Below, one piece after another: positions 56,680-64,000 of a DNA stretch of 64,000 bases. Both the position numbers and the translations under genes were made by a program. Every line of letters starts with the position of its first letter. Within the stretch, counting starts at the first letter, position 1. This DNA comes from Microvirga splendida (GTDB lineage Bacteria > Pseudomonadota > Alphaproteobacteria > Rhizobiales > Beijerinckiaceae). The stretch lies in assembly GCF_016427565.1 (NCBI RefSeq), contig NZ_JAELXT010000005.1, positions 182,143 through 246,142 of the forward strand. Direction: 5' to 3'. The notes under the pieces were generated by a model that saw only the letters and a program-made list of their open reading frames with translations, was not told where the DNA came from and did not search any database.

Positions 56680-57570
56680 TCAGAAATCCCACCGCTGTGC
56701 CTTCGCGACGAGGAAGTCGCGAAAAACCTGAACCCGCGCAACGGACCGCAGCTCCTCCGGATAGACGAGATAGCTGTCGAGGGTCGGCATCTGCACGTCC
56801 CGGAGAACCTGCTTCACTGCCGGATTGCCGCTCATGGCGTAATCCGGCGCCATGCCGATGCCGGCGCCGTTCTCGATGGCTTTGCGAAGGGCCAGGCTGT
56901 CGTTCACCACGAGGCGGCTCGGGCGGGGATTCTTGGGATCCCGTCCGAGGCCGCTCAGCCGGTGCAGGTCCAGGATGAAGGCCGGCTGGTCGCCTCCCAG
57001 GCAGAGGAGAGAGTGATCGTCAAGATCCTCGATGCGCTCGGGCTCTCCGCAGCGCTCGAGATAGGAGTGGGCCGCATAGGCATGGTACTGGATCGTGAAG
57101 AGGCGACGCTGGATCAGGTCCGGCTGCGCCGGGCGGCGCAGGCGGATGGCGATGTCGGCCTCGCGCATGGCGAGATCCAGCTCCTCGCTCGTCAAGGTCA
57201 GCTGAACGCGCACGTCGGGATAGAGATCGAGAAACTCCGTGATGCGTCGCGCCAGCCAGATTCCCCCGATGCCGACCGTTGCCGTGACCCTGAGGTCGCC
57301 GGCCGGCCGCTCGCTGGTTTCCGTGAGCCGCTGACGGGTCTCCTGCAGGCGCAGGCGGATGTCCTGCGCTGCGCGGAACAGCACCTCTCCGTGTTCGGTC
57401 AGGATGAGGCCTCGGGGATGGCGATGAAACAGCGGGATCTTCAAGTCGTGTTCGAGGGCGCTGATCTGGCGGCTCACCGACGACTGGTTGACCCCGAGCT
57501 TCTCGCCGGCGCGGGTGAAATTCCCCGCCTCGACCACCTCGTAGAAGAGCCTGATTTTGTCCCAGTCCAA
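56680..57570 (-). CDS. LysR-family transcriptional regulator
   Basis: 296 residues from a TTG start at 57570 (MDWDKIRLFYEVVEAGNFTRAGEKLGVNQSSVSRQISALEHDL). MDWDK is the usual beginning of this alphaproteobacterial LysR subgroup and GAGGA lies about seven bases upstream, so the rare TTG is well supported. HTH at about 3-62, then a LysR effector domain (RLVVNDSLALRKAIENGAGIGMAPDYAM). The target is unknown; it is divergent from the secretion operon across a 447-base gap and could act on it. Confidence 0.87.
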   Translation of the reverse strand: MDWDKIRLFYEVVEAGNFTRAGEKLGVNQSSVSRQISALEHDLKIPLFHRHPRGLILTEHGEVLFRAAQDIRLRLQETRQRLTETSERPAGDLRVTATVGIGGIWLARRITEFLDLYPDVRVQLTLTSEELDLAMREADIAIRLRRPAQPDLIQRRLFTIQYHAYAAHSYLERCGEPERIEDLDDHSLLCLGGDQPAFILDLHRLSGLGRDPKNPRPSRLVVNDSLALRKAIENGAGIGMAPDYAMSGNPAVKQVLRDVQMPTLDSYLVYPEELRSVARVQVFRDFLVAKAQRWDF

Positions 57571-57877
57571 GACAGATCCTCAAGAGGGAAGCGGGCTCGC
57601 CGCACCTGATGCCAGTGGGATGATGCGGCGTCCCGCAACAGGTCGAGTTCCTCGTGCCCGCAGCCCGACCCGCCCCGCGCCTCACGAAGGATTATTCCAG
57701 ATCGGCAGGGCTTGCCACAAGAAACGCGCTCGCGCCGCCTCTGAAGAAGGCTCCGGCATCCGACGGCCAGTGCATGCTTCGTTAACTTTACCCAACGGTA
57801 AGTCGAACGAGGCGCAGCCATTCATTGACTTCCCGAGCGGCATTGTGAAAGTTCAAGGTAGCGAAAAGCCATATCCA

Positions 57878-57970
57878 TGGCGGGTTGGCCGGCGCCCCTG
57901 AGCGGCGCGCGGCCAAAGGCATGATGCCGCCCCGCCATACCGGTGAAAGCCCGGTATGCACCCCCAAAAA
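57878..57970 (+). ncRNA. Structured leader RNA, copy B, upstream of the type I secretion operon
   Basis: In the gene-free gap 57571-58017. P1 pairs TGGCGGG (57878-57884) with CCCGCCA (57931-57937); TT; P2 pairs GGCC (57887-57890) with GGCC (57911-57914) and continues GGCGC/GCGCG; AAA; hairpin GGCATGATGCC (57918-57928). Then ATACCGG/CCGGTAT encloses the loop TGAAAGC (57944-57950), followed by CCCCCAAAAAATC. Junction lengths are the same as in copy A. The first ABC gene starts 47 bases after the element, with AAAGG as ribosome site and a GGCC-GAAC-GGCC hairpin next to it. No long reading frame or recognised promoter in the rest of the gap. Confidence 0.66.
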
Positions 57971-58017
57971 ATCTGCAGCTTCTGCATCCCCACGGCCGAA
58001 CGGCCAAAGGTCGCGCT

Positions 58018-59715
58018 ATGAACAGGTCTGCTGCCGCATCCGAGGCCTTGGCGGCATCCTCGGGCCCATGGCTGACACGCCCCTTCAGGGGATTGATCGG
58101 CCGTTTCGGCATCGCCTTCTTCATGCCGGTGCTCGAGGCGACGCTGCTGATCACCCTGCTGGCTCTGGCGCTGCCGGCCGCCCTGCTGCAGGTCTATGAC
58201 AGGATCCTGCCGAACAAGGCCACCGGCACGCTGGTCGTTCTCGCCATCACGGTGGCCCTGGCCATCGTGCTGGAGGCGCTGCTCCGCCACGTGCGCGGCA
58301 GGCTTCTGGCCCGCATGGCGGCGACCTCCGAGGCGCAGGCGCATCGTCAGGCCATGGAGTGCCTGCTCCACGCGCCTCTCTCGGCCCTGGAAGCCAACGG
58401 CAACGGCTATTACGCGGAGCGTCTTTCCGCCATCGGCACCCTGCGCGAGGCGTGGTCCGGCCCGGCCCTTCAGGCGATGCTCGATCTGCCGTTCGCGCTG
58501 CTCTATCTCATCGGGATCTGGTATCTCGCCGGCCCGCTCGTGCTGGTGCCGCTGGCCCTGCTGGTCGGCGTCGCCCTGCTCGCGGCTCTGACAGGCCGGC
58601 GCGTGCGCCGCGCGGCGCAGAACCTCGCGCTCGCCGAGGAGCGCCGCTTCAACTTTCTGTTCGACACGCTGAGCTGCATCCACCCCATGAAGGTTCTCGG
58701 CGCCGAGCCCCTGCTCGAGCGCCGCTACGAGCGCCTGCAGGGCGGCTCTGCACAGATGCGCCGGACCCTGGCGCAGGCCATCTCGGCCGGGCAGGAGGGC
58801 GGGCAATTGCTCGCCCAGGCCGCCACCATCGGCGTGGCGGCCTTCGGCTGCCACATGGTGCTGAACGGGCAGCTCAGTGTCGGCGGCCTCGGCGCATGCA
58901 CCATGCTGGTAGGGCGCACGATGCAGCCCCTGCTCGGCGGCGTCGCCCTCTGGTCACGTCTTCAGTCGCTTGCGGAGAGCCGGCGCCGTGTCGCTGAAAT
59001 CGCCCTGCTCCCGCAGGAGCGCAATCTCGACCGGCCGGCGCTCCACGTGTCGAACGGCCACGTGGTTCTCGACAACGTTCGGCTGCGCAATCCTCGCCAC
59101 AAGGATTGGCTGTTCGACGGCCTCACCCTTGAGGCAAAGCCCGGGGAGATCATTGGCGTCACCGGTGCCAATGGCTCCGGCCGCTCGGCCATGCTGCGGC
59201 TGATCGCCGGTGACCTGCAGCCCACCGAAGGCAGGGTCGCCATCGACGGGCAGGATCTCTCGCAGGTCGAGATGGGGCCGGCGCGACGGCAGATCGCCCT
59301 GGTGCCGCCCGATCCCGCCCTGGTGCGCGGCACGCTCCTGCAGAATCTCACCATGCATCAGCCGCACCTTGAGGCGGCCGCCCTTCGCCTTGCGACGAAA
59401 CTGGGTCTGGACCAGGTGGCCAGCGCATTGCCGGGCGATTGGCACACGCCGGTCGGCGTTGCGGCCACGCCCCTGCCGCGCGGCGCGGCCCAGCGCATCG
59501 GTGTCGTGCGGGCCCTGATCGAGGAGCCGCGCATCCTGCTGCTCGACGACATCACATCCCAGATCGACGGCGACAGTGATGCACGGCTCGCCCAACTCCT
59601 CGCCGGTCTGCGTGGCAAGGTGACGGTCATCGTCGTCACCCACCGGCCTTCGACGCTCGGCATCGCCGACCGGGTGTTCGCGATCCGTGACGGCTCCCTG
59701 GAGCGCGTGTCATGA
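58018..59715 (+). CDS. Type I secretion ABC protein with degenerate ATPase site
   Basis: 565 residues: membrane domain (about 30-320, six helices expected) and NBD (about 345-560). The NBD has lost key residues. Walker A reads GANGSGRS with Arg389 for Lys; the Q-loop Gln is Pro (VPPDP); the LSGGQ signature reads LPRGA (487-491 region); the catalytic Glu after Walker B is Asp511 (LLLDDITS). The switch His (VTHRPS, His542) remains. This is probably the non-hydrolysing half of a heterodimer with the next gene, which overlaps by four bases (ATGA). The ATG at 58018 has AAAGG upstream. Confidence 0.87.
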   Translation: MNRSAAASEALAASSGPWLTRPFRGLIGRFGIAFFMPVLEATLLITLLALALPAALLQVYDRILPNKATGTLVVLAITVALAIVLEALLRHVRGRLLARMAATSEAQAHRQAMECLLHAPLSALEANGNGYYAERLSAIGTLREAWSGPALQAMLDLPFALLYLIGIWYLAGPLVLVPLALLVGVALLAALTGRRVRRAAQNLALAEERRFNFLFDTLSCIHPMKVLGAEPLLERRYERLQGGSAQMRRTLAQAISAGQEGGQLLAQAATIGVAAFGCHMVLNGQLSVGGLGACTMLVGRTMQPLLGGVALWSRLQSLAESRRRVAEIALLPQERNLDRPALHVSNGHVVLDNVRLRNPRHKDWLFDGLTLEAKPGEIIGVTGANGSGRSAMLRLIAGDLQPTEGRVAIDGQDLSQVEMGPARRQIALVPPDPALVRGTLLQNLTMHQPHLEAAALRLATKLGLDQVASALPGDWHTPVGVAATPLPRGAAQRIGVVRALIEEPRILLLDDITSQIDGDSDARLAQLLAGLRGKVTVIVVTHRPSTLGIADRVFAIRDGSLERVS

Positions 59716-61898
59716 GTTCCGTGACGGATTGCAGCCCCCAGGCTCCAGTGCAATTGTCGGAAGACCTTCTGACTCCTTCCGATCTGGCTCGCTGTCTGCC
59801 GGTTCTGCTGTGGCTGATGGAGTGGTCGGGCAGCGCGGATGATCTCCTCTCGGCGCTTCCGCATGCGAAGCCCGACATCGATCTCACGGATCTGCGCAAT
59901 ACGCTGGCGGTTCTCGGATACCCGACGCGCATGCAGGGCCTCAAGCGGGGAGGTCTCGACCTGCGGTGCCTGCCGGCCATCCTGCTGCCGCCCGGAAAGG
60001 CCGCTGCTGTCGTCTATCGCGACGAGGCGGGACAGGTTCTGATGTTCGATGGCGCCACGGGCGATGTGAAGCCCTGTGCGCCGGAGAATCTGCGCGGCAC
60101 ACTTGTCCTTGCCTCCGAGGCGAATGCCGCCTCGTCCCGTCAGAACTGGTTCAGCGGCATCGCCCGGCGGTTCCGGGGATCTCTGCCGCCTTTGCTCGCC
60201 ATCAGCGGGTTGATGGCCGTGCTCGGGCTTGCGGTTCCGATTTTCACCATGGCGGTTTTCGACACGGTGGTCGCCGGCTACAGCCCGGAAACGCTGCCCA
60301 TGCTGATACTGGGCGCTGCCGCTGCGGTCGTGCTGGAGATCCTGTTCCGCGTCATCCGCCAGCGCGCCCTGCTGCGCATCGCGGAGCGCCTGGATCGGCT
60401 GGTTCCGAGCGCCGTCTTCACGCACCTGCTGTCCCTGCCAACAGCGCTCGTTGAGCGTGCCGGCACCGCATCCCAGGTGTCCCGCCTGCGCGATTTCGCG
60501 GCGATCCGCGAGTTTCTCACCGGCAGTTTCGCCGTCGCCCTTCTGGACCTGCCGTTCACGCTCCTCGTAGTCGTGCTGATGGTGGTGCTCGGCGGATGGA
60601 TCGCCCTCGTGCCGGTGGGGACCGCCATCGGATTCGTTGTCCTGTTCTGGATCTCCCGAGGCTCCATGCGTCTGGCCATCGATCAGGCGGCTCGCGCCAA
60701 CCAGGCGCGGGAGGCCCTGGCCGTCGAGGCGCTGGAAACGGTGCGCACCCTGAAGCTCGGCGGAGCCGAAGAGCGCTGGATCGACCGCTATGCCGCCGCT
60801 GCGGCCGCTGCCGCCGCAGCCTCGGCGCGGGTCGGCACCCTCACGGGCTCGGTTCTCGCCGCAAGCCAGGCGCTCGTCACCCTGTCGGGTCTGGCCGCAG
60901 TGGTCCTGGGCGTGCTCTCGGTGCTCTCCGGCACGATGACCGCAGGCGCGCTGATTGCCGGCATGATGCTGATCTGGCGGGTTCTCGGCCCGATGCAGAC
61001 ATGCTTCGTGATGCTCTCGCGTTGGGAGCAGACCCAGGCGTCGATCCGGCAGGTGGACGGGCTGATGGCTCTTGAAACGGAACGGCCGCCGCCGCTCGAG
61101 GCGCGCATGGCGCCGCCGGAGCAGGGAGCCGTCGTCTTTCACCGCGTGACCCTGCGCTATCTGCCGCAATCCGAGCCTGTGCTGGCCGGTGCCAGTTTCG
61201 CCATCCAGCCCGGCCAGGTGGTGGCGGTCACCGGCGCGGAGGGCACGGGCAAGTCGACCCTGCTGCTGCTGATCGCAGGCCTGTACCGGCCGCAGGGTGG
61301 CCTCGTGCGCATCGACGGACACGACGTGCGCTCCTTCAACCCGGCCGTTCTCCGGCGCAGCATCGGCTGGGTGCCGCAATCGCCGGGGCTTCTCTACGGG
61401 ACGATCGCCCAAAACCTGCGCCTGGCCCGGCCCAGCGCTTCCGACGAGCAGCTCCGTGCCGCGGCCGCGGAAGCCGGCGTCCTGGAGGCCATCGAGGCGC
61501 TGCCGCAGGGCTTCGACACGCGGGTCGGCGATAACCACAGCGGCCGTCTGCCCCGCAGCATCCTGCAGCGCATCGCGCTCGCCAGCGCCCTGCTGCGCGA
61601 TGCGCCCATCCTGCTTCTCGATGAGCCCGTCGCCGGCCTCGACGACGCCTGCGCCAAGGCTTTCACGGATGTGATCGCGTCCCGCAGAGGACGCTGCACG
61701 ATCCTCATGGCAACGCACAGGCCGAGCCACATCCGGCTTGCCGACCGTGTCCTGCGCCTGCGGGACGGGCAGGTCGAAGAGGTGGACCAGCCTGCTTCTC
61801 CTTCCAGCCCCCGTCCGACACGCACGCCCGTGGGCGTGCCGCTGGCGAACGCGGCCTTCGCCAATCTTTCCGCCGCTAACAGCCCCCGAGTTGGTTGA
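59712..61898 (+). CDS. Type I secretion ABC permease/ATPase with C39-like domain
   Basis: 728 residues. The N-terminal domain (about 15-140) resembles the C39-peptidase-like region of LapB/HlyB exporters but has no catalytic Cys-His pair, so it should bind substrate rather than cut it. The membrane domain (about 155-435) contains a run of ten alanines (361-370). The NBD has an intact Walker A GAEGTGKST (508-516), Q-loop VPQSP and Walker B LLLDEPVAGLD with Glu638, but LSGGQ is replaced by LPRSI (613-617). It exports the adhesin encoded downstream, with the HlyD adaptor and a TolC-type channel not present here. Confidence 0.9.
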   Translation: MSSVTDCSPQAPVQLSEDLLTPSDLARCLPVLLWLMEWSGSADDLLSALPHAKPDIDLTDLRNTLAVLGYPTRMQGLKRGGLDLRCLPAILLPPGKAAAVVYRDEAGQVLMFDGATGDVKPCAPENLRGTLVLASEANAASSRQNWFSGIARRFRGSLPPLLAISGLMAVLGLAVPIFTMAVFDTVVAGYSPETLPMLILGAAAAVVLEILFRVIRQRALLRIAERLDRLVPSAVFTHLLSLPTALVERAGTASQVSRLRDFAAIREFLTGSFAVALLDLPFTLLVVVLMVVLGGWIALVPVGTAIGFVVLFWISRGSMRLAIDQAARANQAREALAVEALETVRTLKLGGAEERWIDRYAAAAAAAAAASARVGTLTGSVLAASQALVTLSGLAAVVLGVLSVLSGTMTAGALIAGMMLIWRVLGPMQTCFVMLSRWEQTQASIRQVDGLMALETERPPPLEARMAPPEQGAVVFHRVTLRYLPQSEPVLAGASFAIQPGQVVAVTGAEGTGKSTLLLLIAGLYRPQGGLVRIDGHDVRSFNPAVLRRSIGWVPQSPGLLYGTIAQNLRLARPSASDEQLRAAAAEAGVLEAIEALPQGFDTRVGDNHSGRLPRSILQRIALASALLRDAPILLLDEPVAGLDDACAKAFTDVIASRRGRCTILMATHRPSHIRLADRVLRLRDGQVEEVDQPASPSSPRPTRTPVGVPLANAAFANLSAANSPRVG

Positions 61899-63352
61899 TG
61901 AGCACTGCCGCAAAACACGCCCCCAACGTCGAGAACCCGCCGCCGGCGGCAGACCGGCACAATGCGGCACCTCTGCCCCGCGCCAGCCGCCAGCCGCGGC
62001 CCGACAGCCACGTGCTCGCCCTGGAGGAGCTGCGCATCCACAGCCTGGAACGTGCCGTGGTTCTGGGCACCGGCCTGCTGGTGTCCGCAACCCTCGCCTG
62101 GGCCGCGCTCACTCATGTGCCGGAGGTGGCCATCGGAGTCGGGGATCTCGCTCCGACGGTAGCGCCGGCACCGGTGCAGCATTTCGAAGGCGGCATCGTC
62201 ACAGAAGTCCTGGTTCATGAAGGCGATGTTGTCGAAGCCGACCAGCCCCTGCTGCGCATGAACGATGCGGCCGCCCAGGCCGAGCTGTCGCAGGCCCGTC
62301 TGCGCCTCGAATCCCTGCAGCTGCAGTCGCAGCGCCTGACGGCCGCGGCAGAGGGCAACATGACGGCGATGGAGCTGCGTGGCCGTGAAGGAACCGCGAG
62401 CATCGCGGTCGCCGATGCGAGCGGGGAGGGCAGCGCCATGCCGCGCCTGACCTCCAGTCTCTTCGTCGCGCCCCAGCGCGCCGCGCTGGATGCGCGCCTG
62501 CGCTCCCTGAGCGACCGGATCGCCGTGCTCCACGAACAGGTGGCGCAGCGGCGCAGCGAACTGGCAACCCTCTCGGGGCAGATCTCCGCCGTGCAGGAGC
62601 AGGTGGCGCTGCATGCCAGGGAGCTCGGCATCCGCGAGGAGCTCGCCCGCAACGGACTGACCACGCGGCTTGCGGTTCTGGAGGCGCAGCGTCTGCTGAT
62701 GAGCACGAAAGCCGAGCATGAGCGGCTGAACGGCCAGCATGCCACGGCGCTGCGCAGCCTGGCCGAGGCCGAAGCTCGCATTTCGGAGATGCAGTCGGCC
62801 GCCGTGGACGAGGCCCGGCAGGAAGCCGCCCGTGTGGCGCTGGAGATTGCGGAAACGGCGGAGGTCGTCCGCAAGCTGGAGGATCGCGCGGAGCGCACGC
62901 TCCTGCGCGCGCCGGCTCCCGGCGTGCTGCGCGGTCTGGCCGTTCACCGCCCCGGCACCGTCTTGCCGCCCGGCGGCTTGATCGCCGAGGTCATGCCGCA
63001 GGATGCCCCGCTTGTAGCGGATGTCCGGATCATGCCGCGCGACATCGGGTTCATCGCGGTGGGCCAGCCCGTGCGGGTCAAGGTGCAGGCCTTCGACTAT
63101 GCGCGCTATGGTGCCGTGGAAGGCGTCGTGGAGCGCGTCTCCGCCGGCACATTCCTCGACGAGCAGCGGCAGCCACATTACCGCGTGCGTGTCTCGCTCA
63201 AGCAGCAGCATGTGGGCCGCGATTCCGGCAAGGCGCAGCTCGTGCCCGGCATGACGGTCCAGGCCGACATCACCACCGGCAACAAGACCGTGCTGCAATA
63301 CCTGCTGAAGCCGATCTATTCCGCCATGGCGGCATCATTCCACGAGCGTTGA
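61898..63352 (+). CDS. Type I secretion adaptor (HlyD/LapC family)
   Basis: 484 residues. A Pro/Ala-rich cytoplasmic tail (about 1-45) is followed by one membrane helix (AVVLGTGLLVSATLAWAALTHV), a lipoyl half (VQHFEGGIVTEVLVHEGDVVEADQPLL), a long coiled-coil hairpin (about 120-340), the second lipoyl half (LLRAPAPGVLRGLAVHRPGTVLPPGGLIAEVMP) and a β-barrel (VKVQAFDYARYGAVEGVVERVSAGTF). It bridges the ABC pair to an outer-membrane channel. The ATG at 61898 overlaps the previous stop by one base (TGATG). Confidence 0.92.
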   Translation: MSTAAKHAPNVENPPPAADRHNAAPLPRASRQPRPDSHVLALEELRIHSLERAVVLGTGLLVSATLAWAALTHVPEVAIGVGDLAPTVAPAPVQHFEGGIVTEVLVHEGDVVEADQPLLRMNDAAAQAELSQARLRLESLQLQSQRLTAAAEGNMTAMELRGREGTASIAVADASGEGSAMPRLTSSLFVAPQRAALDARLRSLSDRIAVLHEQVAQRRSELATLSGQISAVQEQVALHARELGIREELARNGLTTRLAVLEAQRLLMSTKAEHERLNGQHATALRSLAEAEARISEMQSAAVDEARQEAARVALEIAETAEVVRKLEDRAERTLLRAPAPGVLRGLAVHRPGTVLPPGGLIAEVMPQDAPLVADVRIMPRDIGFIAVGQPVRVKVQAFDYARYGAVEGVVERVSAGTFLDEQRQPHYRVRVSLKQQHVGRDSGKAQLVPGMTVQADITTGNKTVLQYLLKPIYSAMAASFHER

Positions 63353-63365
63353 GGACGCTGATCGC

Positions 63366-64000
63366 ATGAGCCAGCAACCCGATCCGACCATCCCGTTCGA
63401 TGCCAGCGTCGTCGACGAGGAGGCGATGCGCGCTCTGCGGGCGGTGCAGCGCAGCCTCCCAATGGGCGATGGAGGCGCCAGCGGAAATCTGGTGGGCGGA
63501 ACGGAAGCGGTTGCTGCGTTCGGCATGATGAGAGGCGGGCCGTCCGGCGCCGTCGCGGTCACGCCGCACGAAATCGGCTCGTTTGCATGGAACCTGGCGC
63601 CGGCGCCCCAGGACGAACCGCTGAAGCCCTTGGATCTCGCACCACCGGTTAGGCCTGCGGTTATCCTGGACGAGGGACCCTCCGGTGTTGATTTGTCGCT
63701 GTCTGCGACGCCGACGCCTCCGATCAGATCCAGGGCTAACATTGCACGATCCTCCTCGAGCTATGTCGCGACGGAGCAGGACAGTACGACGACGCAGGTG
63801 ACATCGCCGGCATCTGCCGGCACCCCTGACGATTCTGCCGTCGTAACGCCGCCCAGCACCCTGAAGCCGGATCCGCAGGAGCCGGCCGACATTGCCGCCG
63901 CCCCTCCTTCCGTGGCTGCGCGCGATGTATCGGGTTCTGAGGACAGGTCGATCCGTCTTGATCTGTCGGCGGCGCTGGTGGACCGGGACGGCTCGGAGAC
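63366..64000 (+). CDS. N-terminus of a large secreted repeat adhesin (partial)
   Basis: An open frame from an ATG at 63366 (MSQQPDPTIPFDASVVDEEA) runs off the window; 211 residues are visible. The first about 180 are low-complexity and rich in Pro, Ser, Thr and Ala. The frame then reads DVSGSEDRSIRLDLSAALVD followed by DGSE, the start of the EDxxIxLxLxAxLxDxDGSE repeats found in large type I-secreted surface proteins with calcium-binding C-termini. It lies 13 bases after the adaptor gene, so it is the likely substrate of this exporter. Length and C-terminal secretion signal are outside the window. Confidence 0.8.
   Translation, partial: MSQQPDPTIPFDASVVDEEAMRALRAVQRSLPMGDGGASGNLVGGTEAVAAFGMMRGGPSGAVAVTPHEIGSFAWNLAPAPQDEPLKPLDLAPPVRPAVILDEGPSGVDLSLSATPTPPIRSRANIARSSSSYVATEQDSTTTQVTSPASAGTPDDSAVVTPPSTLKPDPQEPADIAAAPPSVAARDVSGSEDRSIRLDLSAALVDRDGSE

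Noticed and set aside
57878..57970. Cobalamin riboswitch for the structured leader
   Set aside because: GGTGAAAGCCCGG resembles part of that riboswitch, but the GGGAA element and the B12 box (GCCACTG) are missing and the three-way junction differs.
57878..57970. c-di-GMP-I (GEMM) riboswitch for the structured leader
   Set aside because: Tempting from the gene context, but the conserved GGGCAAACC and GGGACGCAAAGCCTCCGG strings are absent.
59726..60140. Active C39 peptidase domain in the second ABC protein
   Set aside because: The fold region is present but there is no catalytic Cys near the N-terminus in the right context and no matching His, so a non-cleaving C39-like domain is more likely.
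59358..62090. A 910-codon minus-strand frame opposite the secretion ABC genes
   Set aside because: Arg/Gly/His-rich shadow of the ABC exporter genes; no motif and no ribosome site.

Overview
The window looks like the chromosome of a high-GC alphaproteobacterium of the order Hyphomicrobiales, most likely Methylobacteriaceae (Microvirga or Methylobacterium-like). The basis is the alphaproteobacterial cellulose genes bcsN and bcsK, an αr8/suhB-like small RNA, the protein families and the codon use. The genus is inference. I see no rRNA, tRNA, CRISPR array, insertion sequence, prophage or attachment site, so this is ordinary chromosome with several regulated islands.

Layout. (1) 1-5182, minus strand: a dipeptide ABC transporter dppABCDF, with dppF cut by the window edge and an attenuator hairpin after dppA. 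(2) 5438-25707, minus strand: about 20 kb of tightly packed genes. A cellulose module (bcsN, bcsA with PilZ, bcsB, bcsZ, bcsK) is followed without a clear break by a Wsp-like chemosensory module (cheW, cheR-TPR, cheW, mcp, cheA-REC, cheB) and two coupled hybrid histidine kinases that sit where Wsp operons carry the diguanylate cyclase WspR. (3) 26060-31475: a Bcr/CflA exporter, then a glutaryl-CoA operon (gcdH, a DapB-like gene, a class III CoA-transferase) with a divergent LysR regulator. (4) 31487-36489: a TetR regulator and an RND efflux pump, with a perfect operator inside the pump promoter. (5) 36539-37603: a Fur-family regulator without its CxxC metal site, and a Zur-like regulator. (6) 37731-45103: a ribose-type sugar ABC transporter with an isomerase, an oxidoreductase and a divergent LacI regulator; a perfect 18-bp operator lies between them. 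(7) 45240-51584: small stress-type and membrane proteins, an sRNA, glyoxalase, phosphoglucomutase, a Bug/TctC binding protein, a DUF1194 protein and DoxX. (8) 51797-57570: small proteins, a CHASE4-GGDEF-EAL protein and LuxR and LysR regulators. (9) 58018-64000, plus strand: a type I secretion operon with two tandem ABC proteins, an HlyD adaptor and the start of a large repeat adhesin.

Working together. Phosphoglucomutase leads to UDP-glucose, the BcsA substrate. BcsA carries an intact c-di-GMP-binding PilZ motif, the chemosensory array is co-oriented with it, and a GGDEF-EAL enzyme and a secreted adhesin lie further along. Much of the window therefore concerns surface attachment and biofilm matrix.

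Most interesting signal. Two untranslated leaders, at about 52291-52383 (before the GGDEF-EAL gene) and 57878-57970 (before the secretion operon), fold into the same three-way-junction RNA. They have identical junction lengths, a 15-nt identical core and compensatory base-pair changes in three helices. I recognise it as no known riboswitch. It may be a cis-regulatory RNA that links c-di-GMP turnover to adhesin export.
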